NCBI GenBank assembly: GCA_029891345.1
Contig: CM056997.1
Span: forward strand, 220,844,172-220,908,171
DNA length: 64,000 bases
Reading direction: 5' to 3'
Source: Dryococelus australis
Lineage: Eukaryota > Arthropoda > Insecta > Phasmatodea > Phasmatidae
Part shown: piece after piece, positions 11,461 to 23,339 of the stretch
Numbering within the stretch: the stretch's first letter is position 1
Layout: each line of letters begins with the position of its first letter
The notes under the pieces: generated by a model
Told to the model about the DNA's origin: nothing
What the model saw: only the letters and a program-made list of their open reading frames with translations
Database searches by the model: none
Translations under genes and position numbers: made by a program

Positions 11461-12400
11461 CAGGAAATTCTAAATTATCTACAATTTCCCGGGTTACCAC
11501 ACCCATTCCTACTACAATCTGGCCCTGTGGCCCTGCTGTCAATACTTATATTATCGCTCGTAGTGCTGTACTGGTCGTCTCCACCGGCCAGGTCTCTCTG
11601 CCCGACTAGTCTGCTGGAAGGACATTTTATAGTCATAAATCCGACATGGGAGAACCACCCCACCAAAATCCTATTGGCTTAGCCACTCCTCCAATTACAC
11701 GTAGTTTCCTGCGAACACAGCGCCGCCTATATCAATTATACTATTCAAAAATAATCTTAATTGGTATCGAATATTTCCAGCACAGCAATACGATCTTTAC
11801 GCATTTTTGAACGCTCGTGGGCTGCAAACACCGGCTGTCCAACTGCTGGCGCTCCAAGCGAACATGTCAGTAAACACACCAGCACCTAGCGCCGGCCATT
11901 TTCCAGTCATGTGTAAGAGCGTGAACCAAGTGGTCGTAGTGTCTGAGTGTCAGGAGTGTCACAGCAGCAACACGATACGTGCTCACATTCGGCATCGGCA
12001 CACATCATTTTCTTCAAAAGGTAGGGAGTCTGTCTTCACTGTAATTATAATGTCATGTTCGGGAGTGTTAAATTGTAGGAAATTGCGTAGTATTGACGAA
12101 CACAAGCGCTGGGCCGATGAGGAGCTGGCAAGGCAGGTAGACTCGTAGCGGGCGGGTGACCTGACACATAGTCAAAAACTTTCAAGTCATGAGACTCCTT
12201 GTCTCAATCTGTGAAGAATGTCCTCGTGGCTTGTGTTTACTAAAGATGACAACCAAACCCACGTGAGGTGGGGTTGCATGTTTAGGAAGATGCGTCAGAT
12301 AATAGAAGAAACCAGAGGTTATGGTGCGCCTACATCTGAATCAGGTTTTGATGAGGAGAAAAATGGTTCTGAAGTTACAACATTTGTACTGTAATTTTTG
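11460..12400. other. Mixed-composition region with weak coding-like frames
   Basis: Three short frames have non-AT-driven composition: minus 11,475-11,666 (63 aa), plus 11,807-12,148 (113 aa) and a plus frame from ATG at 12,219 to a stop near 12,393 (about 58 aa, charged, FTKDDNQTHVRWGCMF). None matches a family I recognise. They could be old exons or transposon pieces. No splice-site pattern links them convincingly. Confidence 0.25.
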
Positions 12401-13930
12401 CGTAAAATAATTTTGATTTCTGTGAATGTAATATTTTAGTTTGCAAGACGTGTTCTTAAGTGCATCCATTATATAAGCCATGTATTCTTGTATTGAAGTT
12501 TATCATATCCATTTCAATAAGATATTTATCGTCAAAGAAATTTCAATATCTTTCTCTTGCGATAACGACATCGCCATAATGTTGTGTTTCAGTCCTCTCT
12601 ATTCCTGGAGTAATTCATCTCCAGATATCAAATGTGTGTACCGACTTCAGACATATGAATGGCATGGAATTAAATGGGATTCTGGTTATTTACCTTATGC
12701 TGAATGATTCCAACATGTCAATGGCATGTATATGGATATCCGATTTATATGCTAGGGAACTCGCAAAAGAGATTTCTTAAATCTCTAACAAATTCTGGAG
12801 TCATTAATATCAGAAAATATTATGATTTACCCAAATTCAATTCACGAAGTTAATCAGTTTAAGGTTCGTGGATGTTCAACACCTTTATTTTGCACCCAAC
12901 GTAAGAGTGAATCATTAATAGCTTTTTTATTTACGACAATACATAATACATATGTCTGAAGTTCCATATTGTAAGAGCAAAAGTATTTGTGTTGTAAAAA
13001 TTAGTCATAAGAAAAATTACTTGTGTTATAAAAATTCCCTTGTGTTGTCAAAATTACTCATAAGGAAAATTATTTGAGTTGTAAAAATTCACTTGTGCTG
13101 TAAAAAAAAAAATTATAAGAGCAAATGTAACATACTAACAGCAACTGATGTATATATTTTGTTTAAGGAAAAAAAACCTGAATTGTAAAATAATGTATTG
13201 TTTTAAGTATACTCAGAGTATGTACAAATATTCATGTTAGATTAAGCAAAAGCACTTCGTGTCAAATGTAAGTTGAAAAAAATATTAATATGTGTGTATA
13301 GATTGTAACACAAAAAATATGTTTTAATATAAGAAATAAACTAACAGCAGGACTTTCATTAAATAAAAGTCACTTTGGAAACACGATGATGACTTTGTTT
13401 TTATTATAATAGAATGTACATAATGTGAACATTTATTTGTGAAAATATAAGAACATTTAAAAACACTCTTCTTTGTCGCTACACTGAATCACATGAATAT
13501 ATTTTTAAAGTTCGATGTGCTGGATATGTGTAACTGTTGCTAAAGCTTACACCACATTACCAAAAAAAAACTTTATGTTTTGATATTCACTCAAAAAACA
13601 TGTTGCAGTAACGATTCTTCAAACAATAAACACATCTAAAAAAGTCATACTTATTGAAGAAAAGATTGTCCATGCAATTAAAATTAACTTTAGAAAAGTT
13701 CTTAATTATTTGGGGGAAAACATTTCTACAGGTTACTAATGAAGAATGTATTTTAAAAGAATTACTTTATATTTTTTTTAATTAAATTAAAACATTAATA
13801 AAAATTAATTTTAAATTAACTGGTTTTAAATATTGAATAAGGATGAAAAAAATATTTAATTAAAATTTGGAATAGTACTATACAGTTCCGAAAATGTAAA
13901 TACATTTTCAGTATCAGCTATGTACGTGCA
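12400..13930. other. Strongly AT-rich sequence without gene
   Basis: Apart from the short tandem repeat at 12,987-13,125, this is low-complexity A/T sequence with homopolymer runs. No gene or RNA is visible. Confidence 0.6.
12987..13125. repeat. 53-bp tandem repeat, about 2.5 copies
   Basis: TTGTGTTGTAAAAATT-type starts lie at 12,987, 13,040 and 13,093, exactly 53 bp apart, with a shared CATAAGxAAAATTA phrase. Diverged copies. Confidence 0.75.
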
Positions 13931-13978
13931 CATCATATCTCGCGCCTTCTGATAGTGACAACTTAAACAATTTCACTG

Positions 13979-14724
13979 TGTTGGAGTTTGTGGAGGAAGT
14001 GAAGGCTCCCTCATCTCTGTATAACTCCAAACCATATCCAATGCGTCGAAATTTAAATACTCACGAAGTTCATCTCGAACAGGTAAGTAGTTGACAGATG
14101 ACTGGGCGGCGGGACTGGCGGCTACATCATTCACAGGCGAAGGCTGAGCGGCGGCAGGTTCCTGGAGGAGGTGGCATGCCCCGTCCCGAAGTCGGCGGAG
14201 CTTGCTGTGCCCGAGGGTCCAGGTAGGTAGTGCGACCGGCTGTTATCATCATCATCCCTCGGAGCTGGAGACCCCTGTTCGATGGCGGCATGCCCCATCT
14301 CGGCGTCGGCGAACCACGTTGACCCCGAGGGCCCAGATTCTCCGAGCAGGTTGTTCTCTCCTAAAGACATCTTTACGTCAGTCAGTGCTGGAAACCACAG
14401 TTCGGCAACCGTTAGTATGGTGGCGACAGGGTTGTTAGATCGTAGAACATTGTTGCCGCACGGGATGAAAGGACTCGCAGCCCTCTGCTCATTGCGTCTC
14501 ATACGTAGATCTAAAGGCAGTTCTTCATTCACCAGCAATAACTCATCCTCCCACCGAAGTATCTCATTCACAAGATTTACATTGATAAACCATGTAAATA
14601 CTCATTGATATCAACCCATTCATTTGACATATTACCAGGAGCCTGCTGCACCTTTGAAAAACACTGCCTAAATATCGCACCTGAATCTAGAAAACGAAAC
14701 AGGATGTCGGAAGTCTGTAAATTA

Positions 14725-14763
<39 letters not shown>

Positions 14764-14852
14764 CATTTTGAGAAAAACGCTTTACCTGGAAGAAAGTTGC
14801 CCCCAAACCAGACTGTTTCCACGTCCTTTTCACGAAGAATAAGGGGAGCCAT
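13979..14852 (-). pseudogene. Unrecognised gene-like segment, possibly host exons
   Basis: Reading the minus strand, a short frame starts with ATG at 14,852 (MAPLILREKDVETVWFGG) and ends at a good splice-donor word, CTTCCAG|GTAAAG. It is followed by AT-rich DNA with a (TA)n run and then coding-like frames at 14,592-14,690 (NEWVDINEYLHG) and 14,571-14,131 (146 aa, acidic, Ser/Pro/Gly-rich). The last contains an imperfect internal duplication (SGPSGSTWFADAEMGHA versus PGPSGTASSADFGTGHA). A +1 frame change near 14,150 leads into YLPVRDELREYLNFDALDMV and a stop at 13,979. Codon usage and acidic/Pro content look like a transcription-factor-style activation region, but I recognise no family and no DNA-binding domain is present. 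It could be exons of a real gene, a pseudogene or a transposon fragment. Confidence 0.35.
14727..14762. repeat. (TA)n microsatellite
   Basis: About 18 perfect TA dinucleotides inside the putative intron of the preceding segment. Confidence 0.95.
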
Positions 14853-14939
14853 TTATGGGTCGGTAAGCGAAAGTGCTAAATTAATACTCTTGTAGGGGAG
14901 ATGAGTGACCATCCACACCGTTACCTTACTTCTATAGAC

Positions 14940-15800
14940 ATATCAGTGACGATTTGATGCCCTACAGAAACATGGCTTTAACAAGGCGGCAGACCATAGA
15001 TGTCATTCGAGTAGACAATGACCAATCCACACAACACTTGTTTGTCGAGAAAAATAGCCAACCCAAATTATTTATGATTCGCTGACCACAGTCATATGCT
15101 TTTAGCAGAGGGGGCGGATACATAGTTGTCATTCTAACTACAACCGGTTAGACCATCCAAAATATATACAATAGCCGAACCCCATTAACTGTGCCTCGCT
15201 AACCAGAAGAAAATTTGATTTTAACAATTAAATGTGAACCAGGTCCACTTATTTCTTAATATAATAGGGATTCTTGGCATCACCGCAAGAAATATGTCTT
15301 TCTAGTGAACTAGGTCGTGCCCGCCCACAAAATAATTGTTGGTTCGCGTATGAACCTTTTTTCATTATTTATGATTCTATGATTCAGAAGGGAATGCTTT
15401 TAGCAGAGAAACAGTTACTTCTCAATCAAACTACACAATAAAACAGTGATGCCCAACACATGTTTTCCGAGAAAATACATACCCCAAATTATCTATGCCT
15501 CGCTGAACACAGCCATATGATTTTAACAAGAGGACGCCAAACAGACGTGTTGTTCTGCTAATATCCATTTTCATTACTTATGTCTCGCTAAGCACAGAAA
15601 TTGTGCTTTTAACAGAAAACGGACCACACAAATATTTGTTTGTCTGCATAAGATCAGTTTTCATTATTCACGATTCGATGCCCTGCATAAACATGTGTTT
15701 GTAACGAAGTAGAACGGCCACACATGCATTTGTTTATTAGAATATCCACATTATTTATGTTTCGATGCCTCAGAAATATGCTTTTAATTGTAAAAGTATA
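14940..15800 (-). repeat. Degenerate ~100-bp tandem repeat, perhaps decayed zinc-finger array
   Basis: Units recur with TTATGATTCGCTGACCACAG-type and GCTTTTAACAGAG-type phrases at about 14,950, 15,070, 15,380, 15,500, 15,590, 15,670 and 15,765. On the minus strand some units translate to finger-like text, for example KCMCGRSTSLQTHVYAGH and LLKAYDCGQRIINNLG, with frames shifting from unit to unit. No intact finger remains. The block lies just downstream of the minus-strand integrase fossil, so it may be a further part of that element. Confidence 0.4.
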
Positions 15801-16044
15801 GTGCCCCATCCCAGTCTCTACACACTAGGACTTCTTCGAAATTTTCGTCAATAACAGCTATTTCCAACTTTTTATGTCCTTGTTGCCAACCCATTTGGCT
15901 TGAGACCGTGGAAACCCCCTCAATAGGACCAAACACTTATGCTTTTCTCTTTTTAGAATTTTACAATCAATTATGTATCTGGCGAATGTACTTTCTCTAA
16001 TTCATGTTCATAGATCCCGCCCCTTATCACCTCACCATCATAAC

Positions 16045-16760
16045 TTTCCAAATAATAAAATTTTGGCTATGAGTCTCTCATAGATATAATTTTTTATATT
16101 TTGAACGACCAATTCCCACACACCGTTTTTCAAAGACGCCTTTAACTTTATAAATATGGACATATTGACCTATCTTAGGCTTCCTTTATCAATGATTTTA
16201 AGGTTATATATTGTTTTCATTAATCGGTTGTCAGTTACTTTTTCAGTCACAATCTCGACTGTTCTGTGATATCGAGCAATGAAAAATTTTACCACTTAAG
16301 CATTTCTAAGAAACTTGCGAAGTGAAATATTTGTAGATAAACTGTTTTAAACTCTTGCAAAACCTCTCATCCATGGCACATTTTATCCCGGAGTATATTA
16401 CATAGTGATTTATGCGATGTGTTGTCATTAACTTTTTGAAATGATAATATAAAGTTACATCCCTTGAACCACGTGGAGGTTGAGAGGCATTCTCTCCTTT
16501 AAAACAGTAGACATTTCATCGGTAACTTGTTTCCCATTCTCATTCTTTACTGGAAACGCCCACACAAATTTTGAATGTACGTCAATTACATTTAGAATAT
16601 ACTTGTATCCTCCATTGCGCTTAGAAATGAAACTCATATCACACAAGTCTACCTTGAAAGGGTAATTTAAACCAAGAGTAATATCCTTCCTTCTTGGAAA
16701 AATAATCCTTGCAGAATCAGGCAATTCTTCAGCATGTTTACTGAACTGAACTTCATTACG
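16045..16760 (-). pseudogene. Polinton-type retroviral-like integrase, decayed
   Basis: The longest intact frame (16,455-16,724) contains FPRRKDITLG and the integrase core start FKVDLCDM, then YILNVIDVHSKFVWAFPVK, which is characteristic of the RVE-type integrases of Polinton/Maverick elements. After a frame break the core continues (HFKKLMTTHRINHYV, then a conserved glutamate in MDERFCKSLKQF). Another break leads to FFIARYHRTVE and the C-terminal SH3-like end GQYVHIYKVKGVFEK near 16,120. The enzyme would insert the linear element into host DNA using two Asp and one Glu. The region of the second Asp is disrupted and there are stops and frameshifts, so it is dead. Upstream on the same strand is the associated protein at 16,790-17,230. 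Confidence 0.85.
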
Positions 16761-16789
16761 AATAAATAGACCTGACCTAGGTCAACTCC

Positions 16790-17230
16790 CCTATAATTGA
16801 AACACTTTCATTAGAACCTATGTGAATTATTCTCAGTTTGTTTTGAAGCTATAAGTCATTTTATGTTACTCACAAGCTCGTTCGGGTTGTCCCAAAATAT
16901 ATGAGAAATATTATCATCAAACTCTTCTTTAAATGTTCCGCTACCAACAATTTCCCTTAGTAAACTTAATTTTGGATGATTTTAGTCATCACTGCTTAAG
17001 AGAGGATTTGCATTAGTATGTAATACAAGATGCCACTATGTCTCTAAATCAGAGTCAGAATACCCATTTGGGGATTTTTTTAATAATAATTCAAACATTC
17101 CTTCGCTCGCATCAAATACATTTTCACCTATTTGAATTCGGTATTCAGACGAAAATGAAGCTATTGAATATCCCAGAAACCATAATTTCCAAGTCTGTAA
17201 AGACCAAATGTGGTGTCGCGGGCTGGTGAA
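16790..17230 (-). pseudogene. Polinton-associated uncharacterised protein, decayed
   Basis: In broken minus-strand frames I see DTTFGLYRLGNY, FDASEGMFELLLKKSPNGY, LHTNANPLLSS and FWDNPNELV followed by a SKQTENNSH segment. This order (xTFGxxxxGxxYxxG, then G-x-x-ELLxxKxP, then LxTNAxxxxxS, then WDDPNELVxRLxLLxAS) is that of an uncharacterised protein found repeatedly next to integrases in arthropod Polinton-like elements. Its function is not known to me; position suggests a virion or replication accessory. Several stops and shifts interrupt it. It immediately precedes the integrase on the same strand, which supports both calls. Confidence 0.7.
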
Positions 17231-18320
17231 GTATTATTCAAAACTTAATATTTACGTGTTAATTGAGTAAGTTTTTCCATTTACAGCTATTTCCTTCAAA
17301 TACGGTTCAATCTTAATTGAAGGGATTTTCACCAAAACCACCATAGTCCAAAAGGAAAGTTTTCGGGAGAGACAAATAATGTCCCCTTGTGTCATGGATA
17401 TGTAGTATAGATATTACATAATTCTCATCATTAGTAACATCCAAATAGTCATATTTTCACAGTACTTACAAACATTAAAACCTACAGAATAGAGTGTTAA
17501 GACATGTCTCTTATGGACAATGGTTGTTTTTGTACAAAATAAATATTCAAATTGAACAGCATCATCTAAATAGAATCGAAAAATCTGTTATATTACACTA
17601 TCTAATTTAGTTTATGGCGTTAACAATTCTGAACAAATATAACAACAGCCTCTTTTCAATGTAATAATCAAGTTCTCATTTTTATAAAGAGAGCCAGGAA
17701 AACAAAATAATCACTTAATATAGAGTCGGTGATCTGGTACCATCCATGCAAAACATTTGCGTGAATATTTCTGAGATATGTATGTCACTAATACCTAATT
17801 TTTAAATCCATTTAATATGTAGCCAGCATACATTACAGCACAAGCTAGACCACCTACTATGTTTCATAGGGAACAAATGTGCAACAGGAAACGTACACCA
17901 AACATGTAAACTTTCTCATCACTTCTCAGTGTATTTTAACTCTTCGTAGTAGCTTTCTTTATGTTCCAACATATGACCATTTTGTCTCGTTGAGACTACG
18001 AGTATTTCTATTTAGTTTATACGATACTAACCTGCAGGCAACTCCAGTTTCTCTAGCTGGGATTTCCTTTCCCATGTGATTAGTATATCTTAAACCTTAC
18101 ACTTTCTTATTTCTAACTATCTCTTATTTCTTATATTGTTTCCACGTTTCCTTTTCCAGTTAGTTTTCCTGCACACATTGGATGAGGGGCTACTGTCCGA
18201 TGCAATTATTACATATGTTACCAACTACTGAACTGATACAATCCCTTGAAAGGTACAAAATGCGTAATAATAAATAATCAGTTTCCACATCTTATAGAGT
18301 GCCTGAAACAAGAAGATGGG
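17230..18320. other. AT-rich sequence, no gene recognised
   Basis: The minus strand near 17,250-17,370 still contains broken coding-like text that may extend the previous gene. The rest has only short AT-driven frames. Confidence 0.45.
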
Positions 18321-18769
18321 ATCAGATAAGTATTTAACAATATTCTATATATACTATTAAATAAAGTAGATGTGTCTGTGATTTTAGAATTTTTCACTTT
18401 TAATTACTTTTTCATATGATATAATTAATTACTAAGCCATATCTAATGTTATTCATTTTTGTGTGTCTGTCTGTCCGACCGGATTTAACTCAAAAGCCAC
18501 TGAACGTATTTACATTAAATTTACACACAGTCTATAATAGATAATAACCCCAGAACCAACTTAGTATTTGTTTTATCGAGTTATCTCAAGCAGTTCCGAA
18601 AAAATGATGATGAGGGATGTAAATAAGTACTGGATTAAGCTTTTTTTAGGATTGATTACTGTATTAAAAACCATTGTTAAAAAAAAAGCTCCGTCATTTC
18701 TCCTTTCTTTTTTGTCTATGTGCTATCCCCTTTTCCTTCCAAAAACGCGTAGTGGCCCAATGGCTAGAA

Positions 18770-19665
18770 TTATTCCGAGTGGGTCTGCAGTGACCAAGTG
18801 GATAGATGTATATCAAGTAGGGCCGCAGTATCTCAGTGGCTAGAGAACCCAATAGTGGGACCGCAGAAGCTCAGTGGCTCGTGTAACCCAACATTGAGGC
18901 CGCAGTAGCTCAATGGGTATAGAACCCATTAGGGGGTTGCAGTAACCCAGTGGGTAGAGCACCCAATAAGGAACCCCCCAGTAGCTCAGTGGGTATAGAA
19001 CCCATTAGGGGGGTTGCTGTAACCCATTGGCTAGAGCACCAAATAAGGAACCCGCAGTAGCTCAGTGGGTATAGAACCCATTAGGGGGGTTGCAGTAACC
19101 CAGTGGGTAGAGCACCCAATAAGGAACCCGCAGTAGCTCAGTGGGTATAAAACCCATTAGGGGGTTGCAGTAGCCCATTGGCTAGAGCACCCAATAAGGG
19201 AGCTACAGTAGCTCTGTGGCTAGAGAACCCAATTGTGGGGTCTCAGAAGCTCAGTGGCTCGAGAACCCAACATTGAGGCCGCAGTAGCTCAGTGGGTATA
19301 GAACCCTTAGAGAGGTTGCAGTAACACAGTGGGTAGAGCACCCAATAATGAACCCGCAGTAGCTCAGTGGGTATAGAACCCATTAGGGGGGTTGCAGTAG
19401 CCCATTGGCTAGAGCACCCAATAAGGAACCCGCAGTAGCTCAGTGGGTTTAGAACCCATTAGGGGGGTTGCAGTAGCTCATTGGCTAGAGCATCTAATAA
19501 AGGGAGCTGCAGTATCTTTGTGGCTAGAGAACCCAATTGTGGGGTCTCAGAAGCTCTGTGCCTAGAGCACACATTAAGGGGACCGCAGAATCTCAGACGT
19601 TAGAGATCCCAGTAAGGCCGCAGCTGCTCCGGGGGTAGAGCACTCGATAGTGAGGCACTGGCCTG
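18770..19665 (+). repeat. tRNA-A-box-like minisatellite, ~38-bp units in ~76-bp dimers
   Basis: Units read GCAGTAGCTCAGTGGGTATA / GAACCCATTAGGGGG alternating with GCAGTAACCCAGTGGGTAGA / GCACCCAATAAGGA. The core TAGCTCAGTGGGTAGAGC is the D-arm/A-box sequence of a tRNA gene, but no unit has a B box, so these are not tRNAs. Units are moderately diverged; the middle dimers are most alike. Sibling arrays lie at 50,935-52,190 (minus) and 37,392-37,560. Confidence 0.88.
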
Positions 19666-19693
19666 CGTTATCAAGTGGGGCCGTAGTGACCCA

Positions 19694-19720
19694 GTGTGTG
19701 TGTGTATGTGTGTGTGTGTG
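19694..19720. repeat. (TG)n microsatellite
   Basis: Thirteen TG dinucleotides with one TA interruption at the distal edge of the minisatellite. Confidence 0.9.
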
Positions 19721-20102
19721 GCAGCATTGGCTAGAGCGATATGATTATCAGGAATGTAAATAGGTATTGGATTAAGCTTTTCTTAGGATTACTGCATAAT
19801 AAAAACAAATTGTTAAAAAAATTATCTTTCATTTTTTTATTACCTTCTCAAGAGAAGTGGCTAGATCGATTTGAAGTACTAAATATCATTCTATCGAAGT
19901 AGCACTGGCCTGCTATTATATTAATAAACCACTAAATCAAACAAGTACCTCGAATTTATTAAAGAAATATGCCCTCTCTGTGTTGTTCCCTGCTGGATTT
20001 TTTTACAAGAACAACCATTTTCCAGGACACTGGTTGTTGTGAAAAAAAAAAGGGATTGGGTAATGTTTTTTTTTTTTTTTTGTGAAATACGCCGAACCTC
20101 AG

Positions 20103-21309
20103 GTGTTGATAACTTTGGACTATGGCACGTGACAGTTTGTAGGGATGTAGATACTATACATAACTACCAGATAGTGTTGATAACTTTGGACTATGGCACG
20201 TGACAGTTTGTAGGGATGTAGATACTATACATAACTACCAGATAGTGTTGATAACTTTGGACTATGGCACGTGACAGTTTGTAGGGATGTAGATACTATA
20301 CATAACTACCAGATAGTGTTGATAACTTTGGACTATGGCACGTGACAGTTTGTAGGGATGTAGATACTATACATAACTACCAGATAGTGTTGATAACTTT
20401 GGACTATGGCACGTGACAGTTTGTAGGGATGTAGATACTATACATAACTACCAGATAGTGTTGATAACTTTGGACTATGGCACGTGACAGTTTGTAGGGA
20501 TGTAGATACTATACATAACTACCAGATAGTGTTGATAACTTTGGACTATGGCACGTGACAGTTTGTAGGGATGTAGATACTATACATAACTACCAGATAG
20601 TGTTGATAACTTTGGACTATGGCACGTGACAGTTTGTAGGGATGTAGATACTATACATAACTACCAGATAGTGTTGATAACTTTGGACTATGGCACGTGA
20701 CAGTTTGTAGGGATGTAGATACTATACATAACTACCAGATAGTGTTGATAACTTTGGACTATGGCACGTGACAGTTTGTAGGGATGTAGATACTATACAT
20801 AACTACCAGATAGTGTTGATAACTTTGGACTATGGCACGTGACAGTTTGTAGGGATGTAGATACTATACATAACTACCAGATAGTGTTGATAACTTTGGA
20901 CTATGGCACGTGACAGTTTGTAGGGATGTAGATACTATACATAACTACCAGATAGTGTTGATAACTTTGGACTATGGCACGTGACAGTTTGTAGGGATGT
21001 AGATACTATACATAACTACCAGATAGTGTTGATAACTTTGGACTATGGCACGTGACAGTTTGTGGGGATGTAGATACTATACATAACTACCAGATAGTGT
21101 TGATAACTTTGGACTATGGCACGTGACAGTTTGTAGGGATGTAGATACTATACATAACTACCAGATAGTGTTGATAACTTTGGACTATGGCACGTGACAG
21201 TTTGTAGGGATGTAGATACTATACATAACTACCAGATAGTGTTGATAACTTTGGACTATGGCACGTGACAGTTTGTAGGGATGTAGATACTATACATAAC
21301 TACCAGATA
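20103..21309 (+). repeat. 71-bp satellite, 17 nearly identical tandem copies
   Basis: The unit starts GTGTTGATAACTTTGGACTA and contains GGCACGTGACAG and GTAGGGATGTAGATACTA. Starts fall every 71 bp from 20,103 to 21,239, giving exactly 17 units. By eye the only difference is one A-to-G change at 21,064. There is no open frame and there are no variable spacers. The homogeneity means very recent amplification or strong homogenisation, unlike all the decayed DNA around it. Every unit carries the palindrome CACGTG. Confidence 0.97.
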
Positions 21310-21580
21310 GTGTAATGAAACCAAATTACATAATTTTTGACTATGATTCTTCTTGTAAAAATGTCTTCAATTCTAGCAGTTTTTTTCTCAATATAAGTGC
21401 GTAATGTTTCATTAAAAGTGTCCAATTTACTTATAAAATCTTGTAAATATGAAGTAACGTCAGACTTTATGTACTAATTCTTGTATGTCCCCACTATTTA
21501 TCTATAATCTATTGCAATTGTTTTCTCCCCGGAACATTAATGCGACTAGTGTGCTCATTTTCTAATTTATAGGTTTTATT

Positions 21581-21952
21581 TCAATCCATGCCTAATTCAT
21601 TTGCAATGCATTTTCTCAAATCATCAGCTACAACATTAATTCGAGATTTCCATTCCTGACTTTGCCTCTGCAGTTCCGTGTGTGTAACTAAAGATGACGT
21701 TTTATTAATAATTTCAACACTTATAATTTGTGTTGACTCTTGCGTTAATTCTGTAAGATGCGATATAATAACGGTTTCTAACATTATATTAAATTCACTC
21801 ATCAAACAATCTAAACGAGCGTGTTTTCTAGTTTCAATACTTTGCAGTGAATTCAGAATAGTTGTAATACATTCTGAAATTAATGTTGTGTTCTTATAAA
21901 CATGTTCATTCCTTTCACTTAACTTTAATAACTTCTCTCGTATTTCTGCCAT
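21581..21952 (-). pseudogene. Coiled-coil-like protein fragment, unrecognised
   Basis: A 123-aa frame starts MAEIREKLLKLSERNEHVYK and continues with heptad-like Leu/Ile/Val spacing (LISECITTILNSLQSIETRK, LETVIISHLTELTQ). It is rich in Glu, Lys, Ser and Thr. After the stop, a shifted frame to about 21,320 (YLQDFISKLDTFNETLRTYI) keeps the same character up to the 71-bp array, and upstream frames reach about 22,320 (GDMAFNKFKEIC). I recognise no family. It is on the same strand as the integrase and the ATPase remnants, so it may be another gene of the same Polinton-type element, for example a structural protein; that is inference from position only. Confidence 0.45.
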
Positions 21953-22329
21953 CTGTGATTTAAAAATATCTAACGTAACACTGTTACAGTTTTCAACAAA
22001 TGCTTTTGTTGTAGGAATAATTGTCTTTCACTGTAGCACCGGCATTATGTAATATATGACCGGCCAAATAACAATTTTCATCGCGAGTTCTGGTTAAACA
22101 AGTATGACTCCATTTTATTCCACTATGTTCAAACTTTTAAATGCTCGTTATTCTTCGTGTGGAAGTATAAAACTGTCTAAACCACTTCTAAACATGCAAT
22201 TCTTTAGGGGTAGTTCGGGGATGATTACAAGAAAACAATTCTTCTTTTTTCAGCAAAAGAAACATATTTCTTTAAACTTATTAAATGCCATATCGCCTAA
22301 AATATGGTCATTGTAAATATGTTGCAGGT

Positions 22330-23200
22330 TTTAACTATCCATTTTTAAAAACAATTAACATATTCAGATTGTGGTGCAAATTGTGTCTGGGAATTCGAGA
22401 ATAACTCTTGTTCCGTATTGACGTGACATCTTAATATTCTATGCGACACCCCCTTTTTTTAATGCGTCGCTGAGCATTTTACGGTATGCCACTGAGAGTT
22501 TTGAAAAACAATAATAAATTTTGTTAGGTTGTGACTGAGATGAGCTTTTTATAAGCTATTTTTGGAAACTTAATTTTTTGTATTCTGATCAGTTATTGAG
22601 ATGGCGAATTTTATAATTACTTAGGTCCCTGATAATTAATTTCATTTTTATCGCCTCCGAGTATATGAGTTCAGTTTCACTCTTTATCTTAATTGCGAGA
22701 ATTTTTATATATTAATGAATATTTTATTATTATAAATATCTTTAATCATTTGGTTATAATATTATTTTGATTATTGCGGTTATTTATTCCTTTATTCTTA
22801 TTTCGAATGATCTGAGACATGTAATTTATATTTTAGGTAAATTTGTCCAGTAATTTATAAATTTGTTTTCATTTTGAAGCATTTGAGATAGTATAATTTT
22901 ATTGAGGTCTAGTGGTCAGAAATCTATTTCTGTTTTCTTGTTGATATATTTATATTTCCATATTTGGTTTATGTGACAGTACAAGTCATTATTTACAATA
23001 GGAGAGAATAATTATATATTGAGATAATAATATGCTCCCAGTTGTATTTTCTCTGTGAAAGTTTCAATACAAATTACTTTAATCTAGAACTTTTGAAATA
23101 CTCCTTTCTAAAGGTCGCTAAAGCCTCCCAGGCGGCTGTTTCGTCCTCTCATTCCTTGCCTGACCGGATGTACGCTGCAACTTTGGCAGTATATTGTATT
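22330..23200. other. AT-rich spacer
   Basis: No gene or clear repeat before the 160/175-bp array begins. Confidence 0.55.
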
Positions 23201-23339
23201 TCACGTCCGTTGTTACCCTCCTTCCACACTTCGTTTCTGGCGTGGCTGTGTGCGCAGTCTCTTCGTGCAATCACGTGCAAGTTAGCTAGTTTCGCTAACA
23301 CGAGCTTCGCTGTTGCCCCCTGTAGGACGTCTGCGACAT

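Larger units (their letters stand above)
18325..19900 (+). mobile_element. Minisatellite-bearing non-autonomous element, copy 1
   Basis: The head (18,340-18,600: TACTATTAAATAAAGTAGA, TTCACTTTTAATTACTTTTT, GTCTGTCCGACC, TTACACACAGTC) matches the reverse complement of 54,080-54,310. The next block (GGATGTAAATAAGTACTGGATTAAGC, TTTTTTGTCTATGTGCTAT) matches the reverse complement of 52,210-52,400. The minisatellite follows at 18,770-19,660. After it (19,735-19,800) the GGAATGTAAATAGGTATTGG block appears again, so internal sequence is duplicated. No coding capacity is seen and the superfamily is not determined. Confidence 0.6.

Noticed and set aside
16480..16665. Plus-strand ORF of 61 aa
   Set aside because: Antisense of the integrase fossil.
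18770..19665. Cluster of tRNA genes
   Set aside because: Units show only the A-box/D-arm-like core; no anticodon arm, B box or acceptor pairing is present.
20103..21309. CRISPR-like array
   Set aside because: The whole 71-bp unit is repeated without variable spacers, and the genome is eukaryotic; this is a satellite.
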